Assembly (NCBI RefSeq): GCF_023716565.1
Contig: NZ_CP071848.1
Coordinates: forward strand, 1,302,001 to 1,366,000
DNA: 64,000 nt
Source of the DNA: Vibrio sp. SCSIO 43136
Lineage (GTDB): Bacteria; Pseudomonadota; Gammaproteobacteria; Enterobacterales; Vibrionaceae
Reading direction: 5' to 3'
Each line of letters opens with the position of its first letter. The stretch's first letter is position 1. Below the pieces are notes generated by a model. That model saw nothing but the letters and a program-made list of their open reading frames with translations, was not told the origin of the DNA and did no database searches. A program made the translations under genes and the position numbers. Below are positions 54,574-64,000 of this stretch, in pieces.

Positions 54574-56313
54574 ATGAAAGGCCTGTCATTTAAAACCAAA
54601 CTTTACACCATTGTTGTCACTATCATTTTCGCAACTGTGCTCACTAGCTATTTTTCAGCAGAACACTTTATTCGGACACATATTGAGAGTAGTGGCTCGG
54701 AGGTTGTTCAAGAAAAGCTGCAGATCCTCAATCAGGGAGTGGCGGATAAGCTGAACAATAGTTTCCAGCAAGCAAGATCATTGGATGTTAGTTTCATTAA
54801 TGTTCGAGAAATCGTTGAGAAAACCGAGTTTGAGAACATCACTAAGATATCGGGTGATTTTGTTTTTGATAAAGAAGGTTTGGTCGAAGATAAATCGCAA
54901 GTTAAGGCATTGCTAGCGAGATCAGCTAGTGTATCCGCTCCCTTATCAGCAAATGAAGTCACTGAAGAAAACGGCAACAAGCTGCTAAAAATCATCGCTA
55001 AATTGGACGATGGTAGCATCCTGATATTGGACCTTGATTTGAGTTTCATCACCGATTCGCTCGAGCAGGCCAGTGGTAATGGCGATTATTTAACTCTAAA
55101 TACAGCTAACGGTGAAACGGTATTTACTAACCGTATATCTGGGGATTCTTTGGCTTTCGAATCGCAGTTGGATGTTCTAGGTGATAGCTGGGTACTTACC
55201 GCTTATTTAGACCGAGCCGTAGCTGTAGCCAGTGCAGAGTCGATCAGTGGGAAAATCACCAAAGCTCTGTTAATCGCAGCCGTTATCATTGTGCCTTTAA
55301 GCATGCTGCTAATTGCGTTGTTGCTAAAACCTATCGCATCGTTACAAAAAGTGGTTAACGATCTTGCTTCCGGAGAGGGGGATCTTACCCAGCGTTTGGA
55401 GGTAAGCTCGAGTGACGAGTTTGGGAAAATTTCCAATGATATTAACCACTTCATAGAGAGCTTACAGCAGATGATTGCGGGTGTTAAAGACTCTTGTGAG
55501 CAAACCAGCCAATCTATCTCTTCTTTGAGCGGACAGAGTCAGGATAATCAAACCTTGTTTACTTCGCATCAAGCAGAAGTCGACTCGGTAGTGACATCGG
55601 TGAACGAAGTGAGCGCAACCTCAGAAGGTATTGCTAACGATGCACAGTCTGCAGCGGACCTGACTGAGATCGCAAAGCAAGAGAGCGATCAATCGAAGCT
55701 GGTCGTAGAACACGCCATGTCGAGTATGAGCGAACTACTGGCAGAAGTGGCCAATACTTCCAGCGCTATCGTTGCTATGAGTGAAGATACCCAACGTATC
55801 GAGTCGGTGTTGCATGTGATTGGCGATATCGCAGAACAAACCAACTTGCTTGCGCTTAACGCGGCGATAGAAGCTGCACGTGCAGGAGAGCAAGGTAGAG
55901 GTTTTGCCGTCGTTGCAGATGAGGTAAGAGCACTGGCTTCAAGAACTCGTCAAAGCACTGGTGAGATCAACGAGATGCTCAGCAAATTGCAATTAACTAA
56001 TAACTCCATGGTTTCAAGTATGGAGACGACTCGAGAACGATGTGAGCAGGCTTCAGAGCAGACTGGTAAAGTAACGGTGACGTTGGAGTCAATGAGTGAG
56101 TTTACTCAACAGATAAACCAGTTGGTGGTCCAGATCGCCATGTCTGTCAAAGAACAAAGCGTAGTCACCGAACAGGTGAACCAAAACATGGTGACCATCA
56201 ATGAGATGGTGCAGGAGTTGGTTAACAATGGCGAGACAACCATAGATCAAACCTCACAACTGACCGACCAAAACCAAGCGCTTCTTGGATCGGTAGCCAA
56301 ATTTAAGGTGTAA
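54574..56313 (+). CDS. Methyl-accepting chemotaxis protein with periplasmic sensor
   Basis: 579 residues: helix 1 (about 8-28), ligand-binding periplasmic region (29-230, Cache-like), helix 2 (about 235-260), HAMP, and the signalling domain with [27 protein letters not shown] 54574 follows AGGGAAGAGG; an upstream ATG in frame would add 11 residues. Ligand unknown. Confidence 0.9.
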   Translation: MKGLSFKTKLYTIVVTIIFATVLTSYFSAEHFIRTHIESSGSEVVQEKLQILNQGVADKLNNSFQQARSLDVSFINVREIVEKTEFENITKISGDFVFDKEGLVEDKSQVKALLARSASVSAPLSANEVTEENGNKLLKIIAKLDDGSILILDLDLSFITDSLEQASGNGDYLTLNTANGETVFTNRISGDSLAFESQLDVLGDSWVLTAYLDRAVAVASAESISGKITKALLIAAVIIVPLSMLLIALLLKPIASLQKVVNDLASGEGDLTQRLEVSSSDEFGKISNDINHFIESLQQMIAGVKDSCEQTSQSISSLSGQSQDNQTLFTSHQAEVDSVVTSVNEVSATSEGIANDAQSAADLTEIAKQESDQSKLVVEHAMSSMSELLAEVANTSSAIVAMSEDTQRIESVLHVIGDIAEQTNLLALNAAIEAARAGEQGRGFAVVADEVRALASRTRQSTGEINEMLSKLQLTNNSMVSSMETTRERCEQASEQTGKVTVTLESMSEFTQQINQLVVQIAMSVKEQSVVTEQVNQNMVTINEMVQELVNNGETTIDQTSQLTDQNQALLGSVAKFKV

Positions 56314-56324
56314 CCTTGGGCAAT

Positions 56325-56357
56325 AAAAAAGGATGAGCTTAGCGCTCATCCTTTTTT
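56325..56357. terminator. Bidirectional terminator between chemoreceptor and asnS
   Basis: AAAAGGATGAGC/GCTCATCCTTTT around TTAG, with A and T tracts on both sides. Confidence 0.9.
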
Positions 56358-56377
56358 ACTATTTCACGAAACTTAAC

Positions 56378-57778
56378 TTAGAAGTTTGCGCTACGTGGTG
56401 TGCGTGGGAATGGGATCACGTCACGAACGTTGCCCATACCAGTTACGTAAGAGACTAGACGCTCAAAACCTAGACCGAAGCCAGCGTGAGGTACAGTGCC
56501 GTATTTACGTAGGTCGCGGTACCAGCTCATGTGCTCAGGATCGATACCTACTTCACGCATACGCTCATCTAGGATATCTAGGCGCTCTTCACGCTGAGAA
56601 CCACCGATGATTTCACCAATGCCCGGTGCAAGTACGTCCATTGCCGCAACTGTCTTGCCATCATCGTTCGCACGCATGTAGAACGCTTTGATATCTTTCG
56701 GGTAGTTTTTCACGATTACTGGTGCTTTGAAGTGCTCTTCAGCAAGGTAGCGCTCGTGCTCAGAAGACATGTCGATGCCCCACTCAACAGGGAATTCGAA
56801 CTCACGACCAGAATCTAGAAGGATCTGGATTGCGTCAGTGTAGTCTACTTGTGCAAAGTCAGAAGAAACGAACTGCTCTAGACGAGTGATTGCTTCTTTA
56901 TCGATGCGTTGAGCGAAGAACTCAAGGTCATCACGACACTCTTCAAGTACCGCTTTGAATACGAACTTAAGCATATCTTCAGATAGCTTAGCTACGTCCT
57001 CAAGGTCAGCAAATGCAACCTCAGGCTCAACCATCCAGAATTCCGCTAGGTGGCGGCTGGTGTTTGAGTTTTCAGCACGGAACGTCGGGCCGAATGTGTA
57101 AACTTTGCTTAGAGCACAAGCGTAAGCTTCTGCGTTTAGCTGACCAGATACAGTAAGGAAAGTCTCTTTACCGAAGAAGTCTTCGTTGTAATCTACGTCG
57201 CCTTTATCAGTACGAGGTAGGTTTTCCATATCTAGCGTAGAAACGCGGAACATCTCACCAGCGCCTTCTGCATCAGATGCAGTGATCAATGGAGCAGATA
57301 CCCAGAAGAAACCTTGCTCGTGGTAGAAGCGATGGATAGCTTGAGATAGGCAGTTACGAACACGCGCTACCGCACCAATGACGTTAGTACGTGGACGCAG
57401 GTGTGCAACTTCACGAAGGTACTCAATTGAGTGACGAGTCTTCGCCATCGGGTAAGTGTCAGCATCTTCTACCCAGCCAACAACTTTCACTTCAGTTGCT
57501 GCAAGTTCGAAGTCTTGACCTTTGGCTGGAGACTCAACAACTTTACCTGTTACTTCGACAGAGCAGCCAGTGGTTAGCTTAAGTACTTCGTCTTCGTAAT
57601 TATTCAGATTATTAGGGACCACGGCCTGAATCGGGTCGAAACAAGAGCCGTCATAAATGGCAAGGAAAGAGATTCCAGCTTTGGAATCACGACGTGAACG
57701 GATCCAACCGCGAACAGTGATTTCACTGTCTACTGCGATTTGGCCGCCTAGTACGTCTTTTACAGGCGCGTAAGTCAT
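56378..57778 (-). CDS. asnS: Asparaginyl-tRNA synthetase
   Basis: 466 residues, the length of E. coli AsnS. The class II motifs are seen: RWGIR-like anticodon-binding start ([14 protein letters not shown]), motif 2 ([19 protein letters not shown]) and motif 3 ([10 protein letters not shown]). Start 57778 matches the family beginning [12 protein letters not shown]; a GTG nine codons earlier is in frame. Confidence 0.97.
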   Translation of the reverse strand: MTYAPVKDVLGGQIAVDSEITVRGWIRSRRDSKAGISFLAIYDGSCFDPIQAVVPNNLNNYEDEVLKLTTGCSVEVTGKVVESPAKGQDFELAATEVKVVGWVEDADTYPMAKTRHSIEYLREVAHLRPRTNVIGAVARVRNCLSQAIHRFYHEQGFFWVSAPLITASDAEGAGEMFRVSTLDMENLPRTDKGDVDYNEDFFGKETFLTVSGQLNAEAYACALSKVYTFGPTFRAENSNTSRHLAEFWMVEPEVAFADLEDVAKLSEDMLKFVFKAVLEECRDDLEFFAQRIDKEAITRLEQFVSSDFAQVDYTDAIQILLDSGREFEFPVEWGIDMSSEHERYLAEEHFKAPVIVKNYPKDIKAFYMRANDDGKTVAAMDVLAPGIGEIIGGSQREERLDILDERMREVGIDPEHMSWYRDLRKYGTVPHAGFGLGFERLVSYVTGMGNVRDVIPFPRTPRSANF

Positions 57779-57813
57779 GTTGTGTTTAATCTCCGTTGAA
57801 GTCACAAAATTAA

Positions 57814-57832
57814 CCCGTTCGTCTTGAACGGG
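57814..57832 (-). terminator. Hairpin in the asnS leader / chemoreceptor end
   Basis: CCCGTTC-GTCTT-GAACGGG, followed on the minus strand by TTAATTTTG. A second hairpin TGACAG-TTTAC-CTGTCA is at 57849-57865. Either terminator of the upstream chemoreceptor or attenuator of asnS. Confidence 0.5.
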
Positions 57833-57876
57833 CTTTGTAGCATGAACCTGACAGTTTACCTGTCAAATCATTCGCT

Positions 57877-59496
57877 TCAACCTTTATTATTGCCTGTTAG
57901 GGTAAATTGGTTAAGTAATGACTCCAACTGCTCAGATAGGTGTTCAAGATATAGACAGATCTCTCGAGTTTTGCCCGCAGAGTATGATGTTTGGTCAGCG
58001 TGAGATGTGATTTTGGTGACCCTGTCACTTATGGAAGTGTTGACCTGAGTTTGCAACTCGACTTGTTGCTTAATGTTATTTGCATGACTGTTGGCTTGCT
58101 CCATTTCTCCTACAACACCACTGAGTGTTTTAGATAGTTCTTCAATCGTTTTTGCTCTTTGGTGAGCGTTATCAGAGACTAAATCTACCGAATCTAGGGA
58201 ACGTTGACTGCCCGCTTTAAACTCCGCAATGATAGTTTCGATATTACCTGTGGCTTCTTGAGTACGACTGGCCAACTGTCTAACCTCATCGGCGACTACC
58301 GCAAAACCTCGTCCATGTTCTCCTGCACGCGCAGCTTCAATGGCAGCGTTTAAGGCGAGAAGATTGGTCTGTTCGGCGACGCTGGTGATAACGGCAAGAA
58401 TGCTAGTCACTTGTTCAGTCTGACTGTTAAGTTGGCTGATATGCCCCTTTACATCATCAATGTCCTGAACAAGATCTGTGATGTCTTGACTGGCTTTATG
58501 GGCGCTGGTTGCGCCATTTTCAGCGGTTTCAGTGGTGTGAGTAATAAGAGTCGAAGCGTCATTGGTGGCGGTTTCAATCTGAGCCTGCTGCTGTTGAAGT
58601 TCTACCATGCCCGATTGTACGTCAGACGTTTCCTTGAGCTGATCGTTCGTCGCTTCGTCAGTTTTAATTGCCACTTCAGTCAGCTCTCCGGCAGCCATTG
58701 CTAGGGCATGTGAGGTTTTCTGGACTTGGTCCATCCCATCAGCCATAGCATCAAGTAGAGAGTTAACATCTTGAGTGAGTTGGCCAACTTCATCAGTACG
58801 ATTAGACACCATACGCTGGGTAAGATCTTTGTTGGAAGCAATGGTATTCATGAACTTAGATGTGATCTTGAGTGGCTTAACCACAATTTTTCGGATCATC
58901 ATCAGAGCTAAAACAAACCCGATAGCAGCTATCACCGTCATAATCGCGACCGCGATTACCGTGCGTTGGCTTACGACTTTGTTGACCTCATTGAGGTTGT
59001 ACTCCATACGGATAACACCAAGCACTTCACCTTCTTGCGACATATGACAGGCATTGCAGTTGGTGCCTCGATAGTTCTCGCTTGATTTCATTGGTAGGGC
59101 AACCACTAGACCTTTGCCCCAGTCAGCTTGGTAGGGTTCAATGACGGTTTCCCCTTGTAGTGCTCTTTTATCTATATCATCTTTCGCTAGTTGACTTTCG
59201 TTTGCAGCTCCGTATAGCTCATTGACTTTCTGCGCACGGATCACTCTTACTTCTTCAATACCATCTTGGGCGAGTGCTTTATCACGTAAAGTGGCTTTTT
59301 GCGCCATGGTTCCTGTTAACATCATCATGTTGAGGCTGTCGAAGTAATTGCTGGCTTTGTCATGCAGTTGTTCACTCAAAACAGAATTGAGTAACTCTCT
59401 TTGTTGGTAGTATTGGTAGCCTGTTGACGTTGTTAAGACGAGGGTGAAAACGCCGACGAGCGTAATGAGCAACTTGGAAGTGATCGAAAATTTCAT
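57877..59496 (-). CDS. Chemoreceptor with haem c motif in periplasmic domain
   Basis: 539 residues: helix 1 (9-29), periplasmic domain with a CNACH motif at 147-151 that fits covalent c-type haem, helix 2 (180-200), HAMP, and the signalling domain with [23 protein letters not shown]. The domain ([23 protein letters not shown]) looks like a DUF3365/Cache-like haem sensor. It may sense oxygen, NO or redox state. Start 59496 by alignment of the helix; an ATG three codons earlier is also possible. Confidence 0.85.
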   Translation of the reverse strand: MKFSITSKLLITLVGVFTLVLTTSTGYQYYQQRELLNSVLSEQLHDKASNYFDSLNMMMLTGTMAQKATLRDKALAQDGIEEVRVIRAQKVNELYGAANESQLAKDDIDKRALQGETVIEPYQADWGKGLVVALPMKSSENYRGTNCNACHMSQEGEVLGVIRMEYNLNEVNKVVSQRTVIAVAIMTVIAAIGFVLALMMIRKIVVKPLKITSKFMNTIASNKDLTQRMVSNRTDEVGQLTQDVNSLLDAMADGMDQVQKTSHALAMAAGELTEVAIKTDEATNDQLKETSDVQSGMVELQQQQAQIETATNDASTLITHTTETAENGATSAHKASQDITDLVQDIDDVKGHISQLNSQTEQVTSILAVITSVAEQTNLLALNAAIEAARAGEHGRGFAVVADEVRQLASRTQEATGNIETIIAEFKAGSQRSLDSVDLVSDNAHQRAKTIEELSKTLSGVVGEMEQANSHANNIKQQVELQTQVNTSISDRVTKITSHADQTSYSAGKTREICLYLEHLSEQLESLLNQFTLTGNNKG

Positions 59497-59658
59497 CGTT
59501 ATCATTCTATTCTTATGACCTAGCTGACGTTAATTATAGGTTAAGTGCGGGTTCGTAAAATGTTTTGACGATGTAGATTGTGATAGGAGCACGATTGACA
59601 GTCTTAAAACGTGCTATGAGTAGGGGTATTTTGATAATTGGCTCAGTTGAGCATTAAA

Positions 59659-59680
59659 AAACGAGCAATAAATGCTCGTT
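59659..59680 (-). terminator. Terminator of the GNAT gene
   Basis: AACGAGCA-ATAAA-TGCTCGTT stem, minus-strand T tract. Confidence 0.85.
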
Positions 59681-59683
59681 TTG

Positions 59684-60160
59684 TTAAGGCGTAGAGTTCG
59701 CTTTTCTTAATACAATGAAGCGTTTGCCATCGTTGTCGTAAAATGACTGTTTGGCATCTTCAAAGCCTGCATTTTGGCAGCACTTGATCACCGCCTGGTT
59801 ATCTTTTTCCGCAAGAACGCATACCGAGGAGACGTCTGGATAGGCGGTATACATGTATAAAGCAAGGCGCTCAAGAGCCGCTTTACCATAGCCTTTATTT
59901 TGAAAGTGTTGGTCGATAAAGAGGTTCTTTAACTCGACTTCTTGTCTGCCTGCAAAAGTGTATTTTTTACTGAAACCCAAATCGAGAGCAAAAAAGCCGA
60001 TCATTTTCCCATCTAGCGTAATGGAATAAATCACGTCTTCATTTGAGCGGTGCTCGTACAGGTACTCAAAAGTTTCTACATAGCCTTGTTGCTCAGGTTG
60101 TACGTTGAGCTCCATCAGCGCCGAGAAGTGTTTTAGTTTTGGTTTTTTAAGCGCAATCAT
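59684..60160 (-). CDS. GNAT acetyltransferase
   Basis: 158 residues with the GNAT core: LKNLFIDQHFQNKGYGKAALERL (motif A, QxxGxG/A type) and VLAEKDNQAVIKCCQNAGF. Substrate unknown; similarity to amino-acid or polyamine acetyltransferases cannot be settled by eye. It stands between sdaA and the chemoreceptor with terminators on both sides. Confidence 0.88.
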   Translation of the reverse strand: MIALKKPKLKHFSALMELNVQPEQQGYVETFEYLYEHRSNEDVIYSITLDGKMIGFFALDLGFSKKYTFAGRQEVELKNLFIDQHFQNKGYGKAALERLALYMYTAYPDVSSVCVLAEKDNQAVIKCCQNAGFEDAKQSFYDNDGKRFIVLRKANSTP

Positions 60161-60186
60161 AACTGACCGTGGTAATCGATATAAAA

Positions 60187-60210
60187 AAAGGCATGGATGA
60201 CCATGCCTTT
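60187..60210 (-). terminator. Terminator of sdaA
   Basis: AAAGGCATGG/CCATGCCTTT with ATGA loop, T tract on the minus strand. Confidence 0.85.
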
Positions 60211-60216
60211 ATTGTA

Positions 60217-61578
60217 TTAGCAGATGACTTTGATTGCCAACCCGCCTTGCGATGTCTCACGATACTTGGCGTTCATGTCTTTACCTGTTTCTAACATAGT
60301 TTCGATCACTTTATCCAAACAAACGCGAGGCGCAGAAGCGCGGCGCATCGCCATACGGGTTGCATTGATTGCCTTTACAGCTGCAATACCGTTACGCTCA
60401 ATACATGGAACTTGTACTTGACCAGCAACAGGATCGCAAGTTAGGCCAAGGTTGTGTTCCATTGCGATTTCAGCCGCCATACACACCTGCTCTGGGCTAC
60501 CGCCCATTAGCTCTGCAAGGCCCGCAGCGGCCATAGAACAGGCAACACCAACTTCACCCTGACAACCCACTTCAGCACCAGAGATAGAAGCATTTTGCTT
60601 GTAAAGACCGCCAATTGCGCCAGATGCAGCAAAGTAACGTGTGTACTCTTTTTCAGACACTGGTGAAATGAACTTGTCATAGTAAGCAAGTACCGCAGGG
60701 ATAATACCACACGCACCATTAGTTGGAGCTGTTACAACGCGACCACCAGCGGCATTTTCTTCGTTCACGGCAAATGCATACATGTTCACCCAGTCAACAA
60801 CGGTCATTGGGTCGTTGCTTAGACGCTCACCGGTTTTTAATTGTTGGTGAAGGGCTGCAGCACGACGAGGCACACGTAAAGGACCCGGTAGAACACCTTC
60901 AGTCGACAGACCACGTTCGATACCTGCCTTCATGGTTTCCCAGATCGCTTTGAACTCATCTTCGATCTTGTTGGTGTCTTTAACCACTTTTTCATTTGCC
61001 ATGACGAGCGCACTGATCGACAAGCAGTTGTCATTACAAAGGTCGACTAGCTCACGAGCGGTGTTGAACTCGTAAGGTACGATCACTTCGTCTTCAGAGG
61101 TTTTACCAAAGTTCTCTTCATCGACAATGAAACCGCCGCCGATAGAGTAGTAGGTCTTTGAATGGAGCAGTTCATCACCTGCAAAGGCATGAATTTGCAT
61201 GCCGTTTTCGTGCAGTTCTAGGTTGTCTGTGTGGAAAACCATGTTCACATCGTAGTCAAATTTCGCTTCTACCTTGCCATGAGCAAGAGGCAGAACTTTG
61301 TTTGATTTAACGTTCTCAATGAAAGTAGGGATGGCGTCAATATCCACACTCTCAGGTAGGTTGCCAGCTAAGCCAAGAATAATGGCAATATCCGTATGGT
61401 GGCCGATTCCCGTTAGAGAAAGAGAACCATAAACATCCACTTTAATATGAGTCACATCGTTAAGACGACCTAATTCCTCTAGGTCATTAACGAAAGATTC
61501 ACCGGCCTTCATTGGCCCAACTGTATGTGAGCTCGAAGGCCCGATACCGATTTTATAGATGTCAAATACGCTGATCAT
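60217..61578 (-). CDS. sdaA: L-serine ammonia-lyase (single-chain)
   Basis: 453 residues, the single-chain iron-sulfur L-serine dehydratase, converting L-serine to pyruvate and ammonia. Signatures: [16 protein letters not shown] near the start, and C-terminal cysteines ([27 protein letters not shown]) for the 4Fe-4S cluster. It follows sdaC by about 135 bp with a hairpin between, matching the usual sdaC-sdaA pairing. Confidence 0.96.
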   Translation of the reverse strand: MISVFDIYKIGIGPSSSHTVGPMKAGESFVNDLEELGRLNDVTHIKVDVYGSLSLTGIGHHTDIAIILGLAGNLPESVDIDAIPTFIENVKSNKVLPLAHGKVEAKFDYDVNMVFHTDNLELHENGMQIHAFAGDELLHSKTYYSIGGGFIVDEENFGKTSEDEVIVPYEFNTARELVDLCNDNCLSISALVMANEKVVKDTNKIEDEFKAIWETMKAGIERGLSTEGVLPGPLRVPRRAAALHQQLKTGERLSNDPMTVVDWVNMYAFAVNEENAAGGRVVTAPTNGACGIIPAVLAYYDKFISPVSEKEYTRYFAASGAIGGLYKQNASISGAEVGCQGEVGVACSMAAAGLAELMGGSPEQVCMAAEIAMEHNLGLTCDPVAGQVQVPCIERNGIAAVKAINATRMAMRRASAPRVCLDKVIETMLETGKDMNAKYRETSQGGLAIKVIC

Positions 61579-61665
61579 TTTTATTTATACCTGGTATTGA
61601 TAACCAAAATTGACGGGCAAAATCCTATTATTTTTATTGGAAAACTGCCTAGTCAAAGGAAAGCA

Positions 61666-61692
61666 AGCCCCGCTACAAGATGCAGCAGGGCT
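61666..61692 (-). terminator. Hairpin between sdaC and sdaA
   Basis: AGCCC-GC and GC-GGGCT pair around an 11-base loop; only a weak T tract follows on the minus strand, so it is probably an attenuator. Confidence 0.4.
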
Positions 61693-61713
61693 TAGTATGA
61701 TTTCTGTATCAGA

Positions 61714-62967
61714 TTACAGTGCGCCGTAGATTACCGAAGTAATCGAAGCAAGACCACATAATGCTGTAAATACTTGCGCAGCTGCTGAAGTTTTGTACTT
61801 CGCCATCGCAGGCACTTTCTGCATCGCAAAGATTGGCATTAGGAACAAGATTGCCGCAATCATAGGTGCGCCCATAGTTTCGATCATGCCGAGGATAGAT
61901 GGGTTAACAATTGCCACAATCCAAGTGGTTACCACGATGAAGATAAGTGATGCTTTCTCGATACGGGCAACAGGTGCTTTCGAGCGAGATTTCACTAGGC
62001 CAACCAAACCTTCATGAGCACCTAGGAAGTGACCAAAGTAGCTTGAAGTGATTGCAGCGAATGCAACGATTGGGCCTAGGATAGAGATCAGAGGTGAAGC
62101 GTGGATGTTTGCTAGGTAAGAAAGCACGCTTAGGTTTTGCTCTTGCGCTTGTGCCAGTTGCGCTGGAGAAAGCGATAGAACTACAGAGAACACGAAGAAC
62201 ATCACAAAGCCCATCAGCATCATTGCTGCGCCACCTGTGATCATATCGGTTTTCTTAACCGCATCATCACCGTGTTGTAGACGTTGTTCTTTGGTGAACT
62301 GGCTGATCACAGGGCTGTGGTTAAAAGAGAATACGATGATTGGGATCGCAAGCCAGATAACAGAAGGCATAGTGCTCCAATCTGGGGCTACTTCGATCAT
62401 TGACGTGTTCCAGTCAGGGATCAGGTAAACAGACAATGCCAGTAAGATTGCTACCAATGGGTAAACCATTGCAGACGTAGCTTTGAGCATTAGATCTTTA
62501 CCAAATACCACACCGCAAGTCATTGCTGCGATTAGCGCTCCAGAAAGGATTGGACGTGGAATCGTACCGAACCCCATTTGGTTTACTAGGAAAGAATCGA
62601 CAGTATTGGTGATACCTACACCGTAAATTAGAACAATTGGGTAGATTGCAAAAAAGTAAGCAAAAGTGATGATATTTGCGCCAGTCTTACCAAAGTGTTC
62701 TTCAACGGTGTCCGTGATATCGGCTTCTTTGTTTGATGCTGAAAGAACGAAGCGAGCGAGGCTCTTATGAGCAAACCAAGTCATTGGCAATGCTAGTAGG
62801 GCTAGCATTACTAGAGGCCAGAAGCCACCAGCGCCAGCTTTGATCGGTAGGAACAGTACACCTGCGCCAACCGCTGTACCGAACAGGGAAAGAGCCCATG
62901 TAAAATCTTTATAGGTCCACTTGGACTTATTAGTGTTAGTGGCGACTGTATTTGTAGTAGTAGTCAT
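61714..62967 (-). CDS. sdaC: Serine transporter SdaC (HAAAP family)
   Basis: 417 residues with 11 predicted helices; the SdaC/HAAAP motif FGTAVGAGVLFLPIKAGAGG lies near the N-terminus and FSFNHSPVISQF later. It imports serine by proton symport, feeding SdaA. The start at 62967 (MTTTTNT) is preferred over a frame extension upstream, which has no ribosome site and unlike composition. Confidence 0.94.
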   Translation of the reverse strand: MTTTTNTVATNTNKSKWTYKDFTWALSLFGTAVGAGVLFLPIKAGAGGFWPLVMLALLALPMTWFAHKSLARFVLSASNKEADITDTVEEHFGKTGANIITFAYFFAIYPIVLIYGVGITNTVDSFLVNQMGFGTIPRPILSGALIAAMTCGVVFGKDLMLKATSAMVYPLVAILLALSVYLIPDWNTSMIEVAPDWSTMPSVIWLAIPIIVFSFNHSPVISQFTKEQRLQHGDDAVKKTDMITGGAAMMLMGFVMFFVFSVVLSLSPAQLAQAQEQNLSVLSYLANIHASPLISILGPIVAFAAITSSYFGHFLGAHEGLVGLVKSRSKAPVARIEKASLIFIVVTTWIVAIVNPSILGMIETMGAPMIAAILFLMPIFAMQKVPAMAKYKTSAAAQVFTALCGLASITSVIYGAL

Positions 62968-63278
62968 AGTTAAAAACTCGTGAAATTTATTGGGAACAGG
63001 AATTTCGAGCGCTATTTTGCCGTTTTTATCAATAAATACTAGGTGTGAGATCAATAAAAAATAGTTGATTGTCGAATTGATTTATCAATTGTGCGAGTAG
63101 TCACGAAAAATACGTGCCACTCATGAGGAATACTAGGCCATTAGATTAGAAAATCTAATGTTGTTGGGTGGTTGTTAATAAGCGGTGATTCCTGAAACCC
63201 TTTATTAGCAAAGGGCGATCATTGATTTGGTGATTAGAATGGTTATAGGTGAATTAGTGACGTCTATAGCTGCTATTG
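62968..63278. promoter_or_regulatory. sdaC upstream region with two palindromes
   Basis: Contains the perfect inverted repeat AATTGAT-TT-ATCAATT at 63075-63090 and CATTAGATT-AGAA-AATCTAATG at 63139-63160. Both sit upstream of sdaC and may be operators; the second is also close to the downstream side of the NUDIX gene. Regulators unknown. Confidence 0.45.
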
Positions 63279-63881
63279 TTATGCAGTTGGGGCGAGCTTG
63301 TTGTGCAACTGTAGCTGAAGTGCATGGACTATCTGCGCTGTAACACCCCAGATTAGATGTTGCTCATAAGGCACGGCAAACACGTGATGCAGCCTATTTT
63401 TGCGTGGAACTTTAAGTTGATGAAGATTGTTGGGATTGAGCAAGAAACTGGCAGGAACCTCAAAAACTGACTCAACTTCATTATGGTCGATCTTGGTCTT
63501 ATAGTTTCTGTCAATATTAGCAATGACTGGTGTAACACTAAAACGACTGATGGTATCAAACGTTGGCAGTTCGCCGATTAGAGACACTTGAGACGGCATG
63601 ATTCCCACTTCCTCCCAAGCTTCCCTTACAGCGGTTGCATAAGCGGACGGGTCTTCGGGTTCTACTTTTCCGCCAGGAAAACTGACTTGCCCAGGGTGGT
63701 GGCGTAGGTGGGCGGCTCGTTTGGTTAGAATGACATGTAGGCCATTGGTACGCTCAACTAAACCAATCAATACTGCTGCTGGCCTTGGTGGTGCTTTAGT
63801 TGAAGCGTTTGCAAAGTGATACGGTGGAATTTCGTAGGGTGTTGAAAGATTGAATCGCTGCAAGAAGTCATACTTATCCAT
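63279..63881 (-). CDS. NUDIX hydrolase, CoA pyrophosphatase type (NudL/YeaB-like)
   Basis: 200 residues. The NUDIX box GGKVEPEDPSAYATAVREAWEEVG is intact in position, and the upstream LTKRAAHLRHHPGQVSFPGG matches the NudL/CoA diphosphatase subfamily. It probably cleaves CoA-type pyrophosphates. Nothing recognised in 63882-64000 beyond its upstream sequence. Confidence 0.9.
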   Translation of the reverse strand: MDKYDFLQRFNLSTPYEIPPYHFANASTKAPPRPAAVLIGLVERTNGLHVILTKRAAHLRHHPGQVSFPGGKVEPEDPSAYATAVREAWEEVGIMPSQVSLIGELPTFDTISRFSVTPVIANIDRNYKTKIDHNEVESVFEVPASFLLNPNNLHQLKVPRKNRLHHVFAVPYEQHLIWGVTAQIVHALQLQLHNKLAPTA

Positions 63882-64000
63882 CGGCTAACTCTCATCCTCA
63901 TTCTAAGCTCTTTAGTTTAATACTAGCAGCTTGAATGAGAACAAGTGTTATTTCAAAGGGTAATGATGATAGATTTCATTTTTTAGTTGGCCGCCACGCT

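Overview
The window is chromosomal DNA of a gammaproteobacterium, almost certainly a Vibrio. The gene families, protein sequences and moderate-to-low GC fit that genus, but I cannot name the species. There are no rRNA or tRNA genes and no CRISPR array.

Layout. About 0.1-7.6 kb: an ammonifying nitrite reductase (nrf) locus. nrfA points left; nrfB-C-D and the haem-lyase genes nrfE, a ccmG-like gene and nrfF point right, from a shared 425-bp control region. 8.4-9.0 kb: ribA. 9.3-14.2 kb: a Fur-like box followed by a four-gene periplasmic operon (imelysin, di-haem DUF1111 cytochrome, second imelysin, DUF1513), a probable iron-handling system. 14.2-17.3 kb: ldtD(ycbB)-mepK(ycbK)-ycbL, cell-wall remodelling. 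18.9-26.6 kb: a TRAP transporter (P, Q, M subunits), a histidine kinase and NarL-type regulator that probably control it, a MarR regulator and a BCCT transporter.

26.6-45.8 kb is an accessory region of small orphan genes, low GC and many repeats. It holds four copies of a REP-associated tyrosine transposase (RAYT, HUH/Y1 family). Three are intact elements of about 1.3 kb bounded by imperfect 15-bp inverted ends; one is truncated and fused to its neighbour. Solo copies of the same end sequence are scattered from 27.5 to 41.1 kb. A cassette of an extended SDR (epimerase-like) gene convergent with a small RRM RNA-binding gene is present twice, each copy just beyond a RAYT element. Then come an overlapping pair of membrane-associated GTPases, a second-type lspA, a GNAT, DUF3047 and DUF1801 genes, an iron-type alcohol dehydrogenase, a TTTAAGGG octamer array and an intact IS3-family element with a 3-bp target duplication.

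From 45.8 kb to the end the content is core-like: fasciclin protein, DUF3297, a DEDDh exonuclease paired with a cNMP/CBS/DUF294 nucleotidyltransferase, three chemoreceptors (one with a periplasmic CxxCH haem motif), an aspartate/aromatic aminotransferase, an HD-GYP phosphodiesterase, asnS, the serine catabolism genes sdaC-sdaA, a GNAT and a NUDIX CoA pyrophosphatase.

The strongest leads are the RAYT expansion with its ends and duplicated SDR/RRM cassette, the imelysin/DUF1111/DUF1513 operon, the GTPase pair, and the haem-type chemoreceptor.
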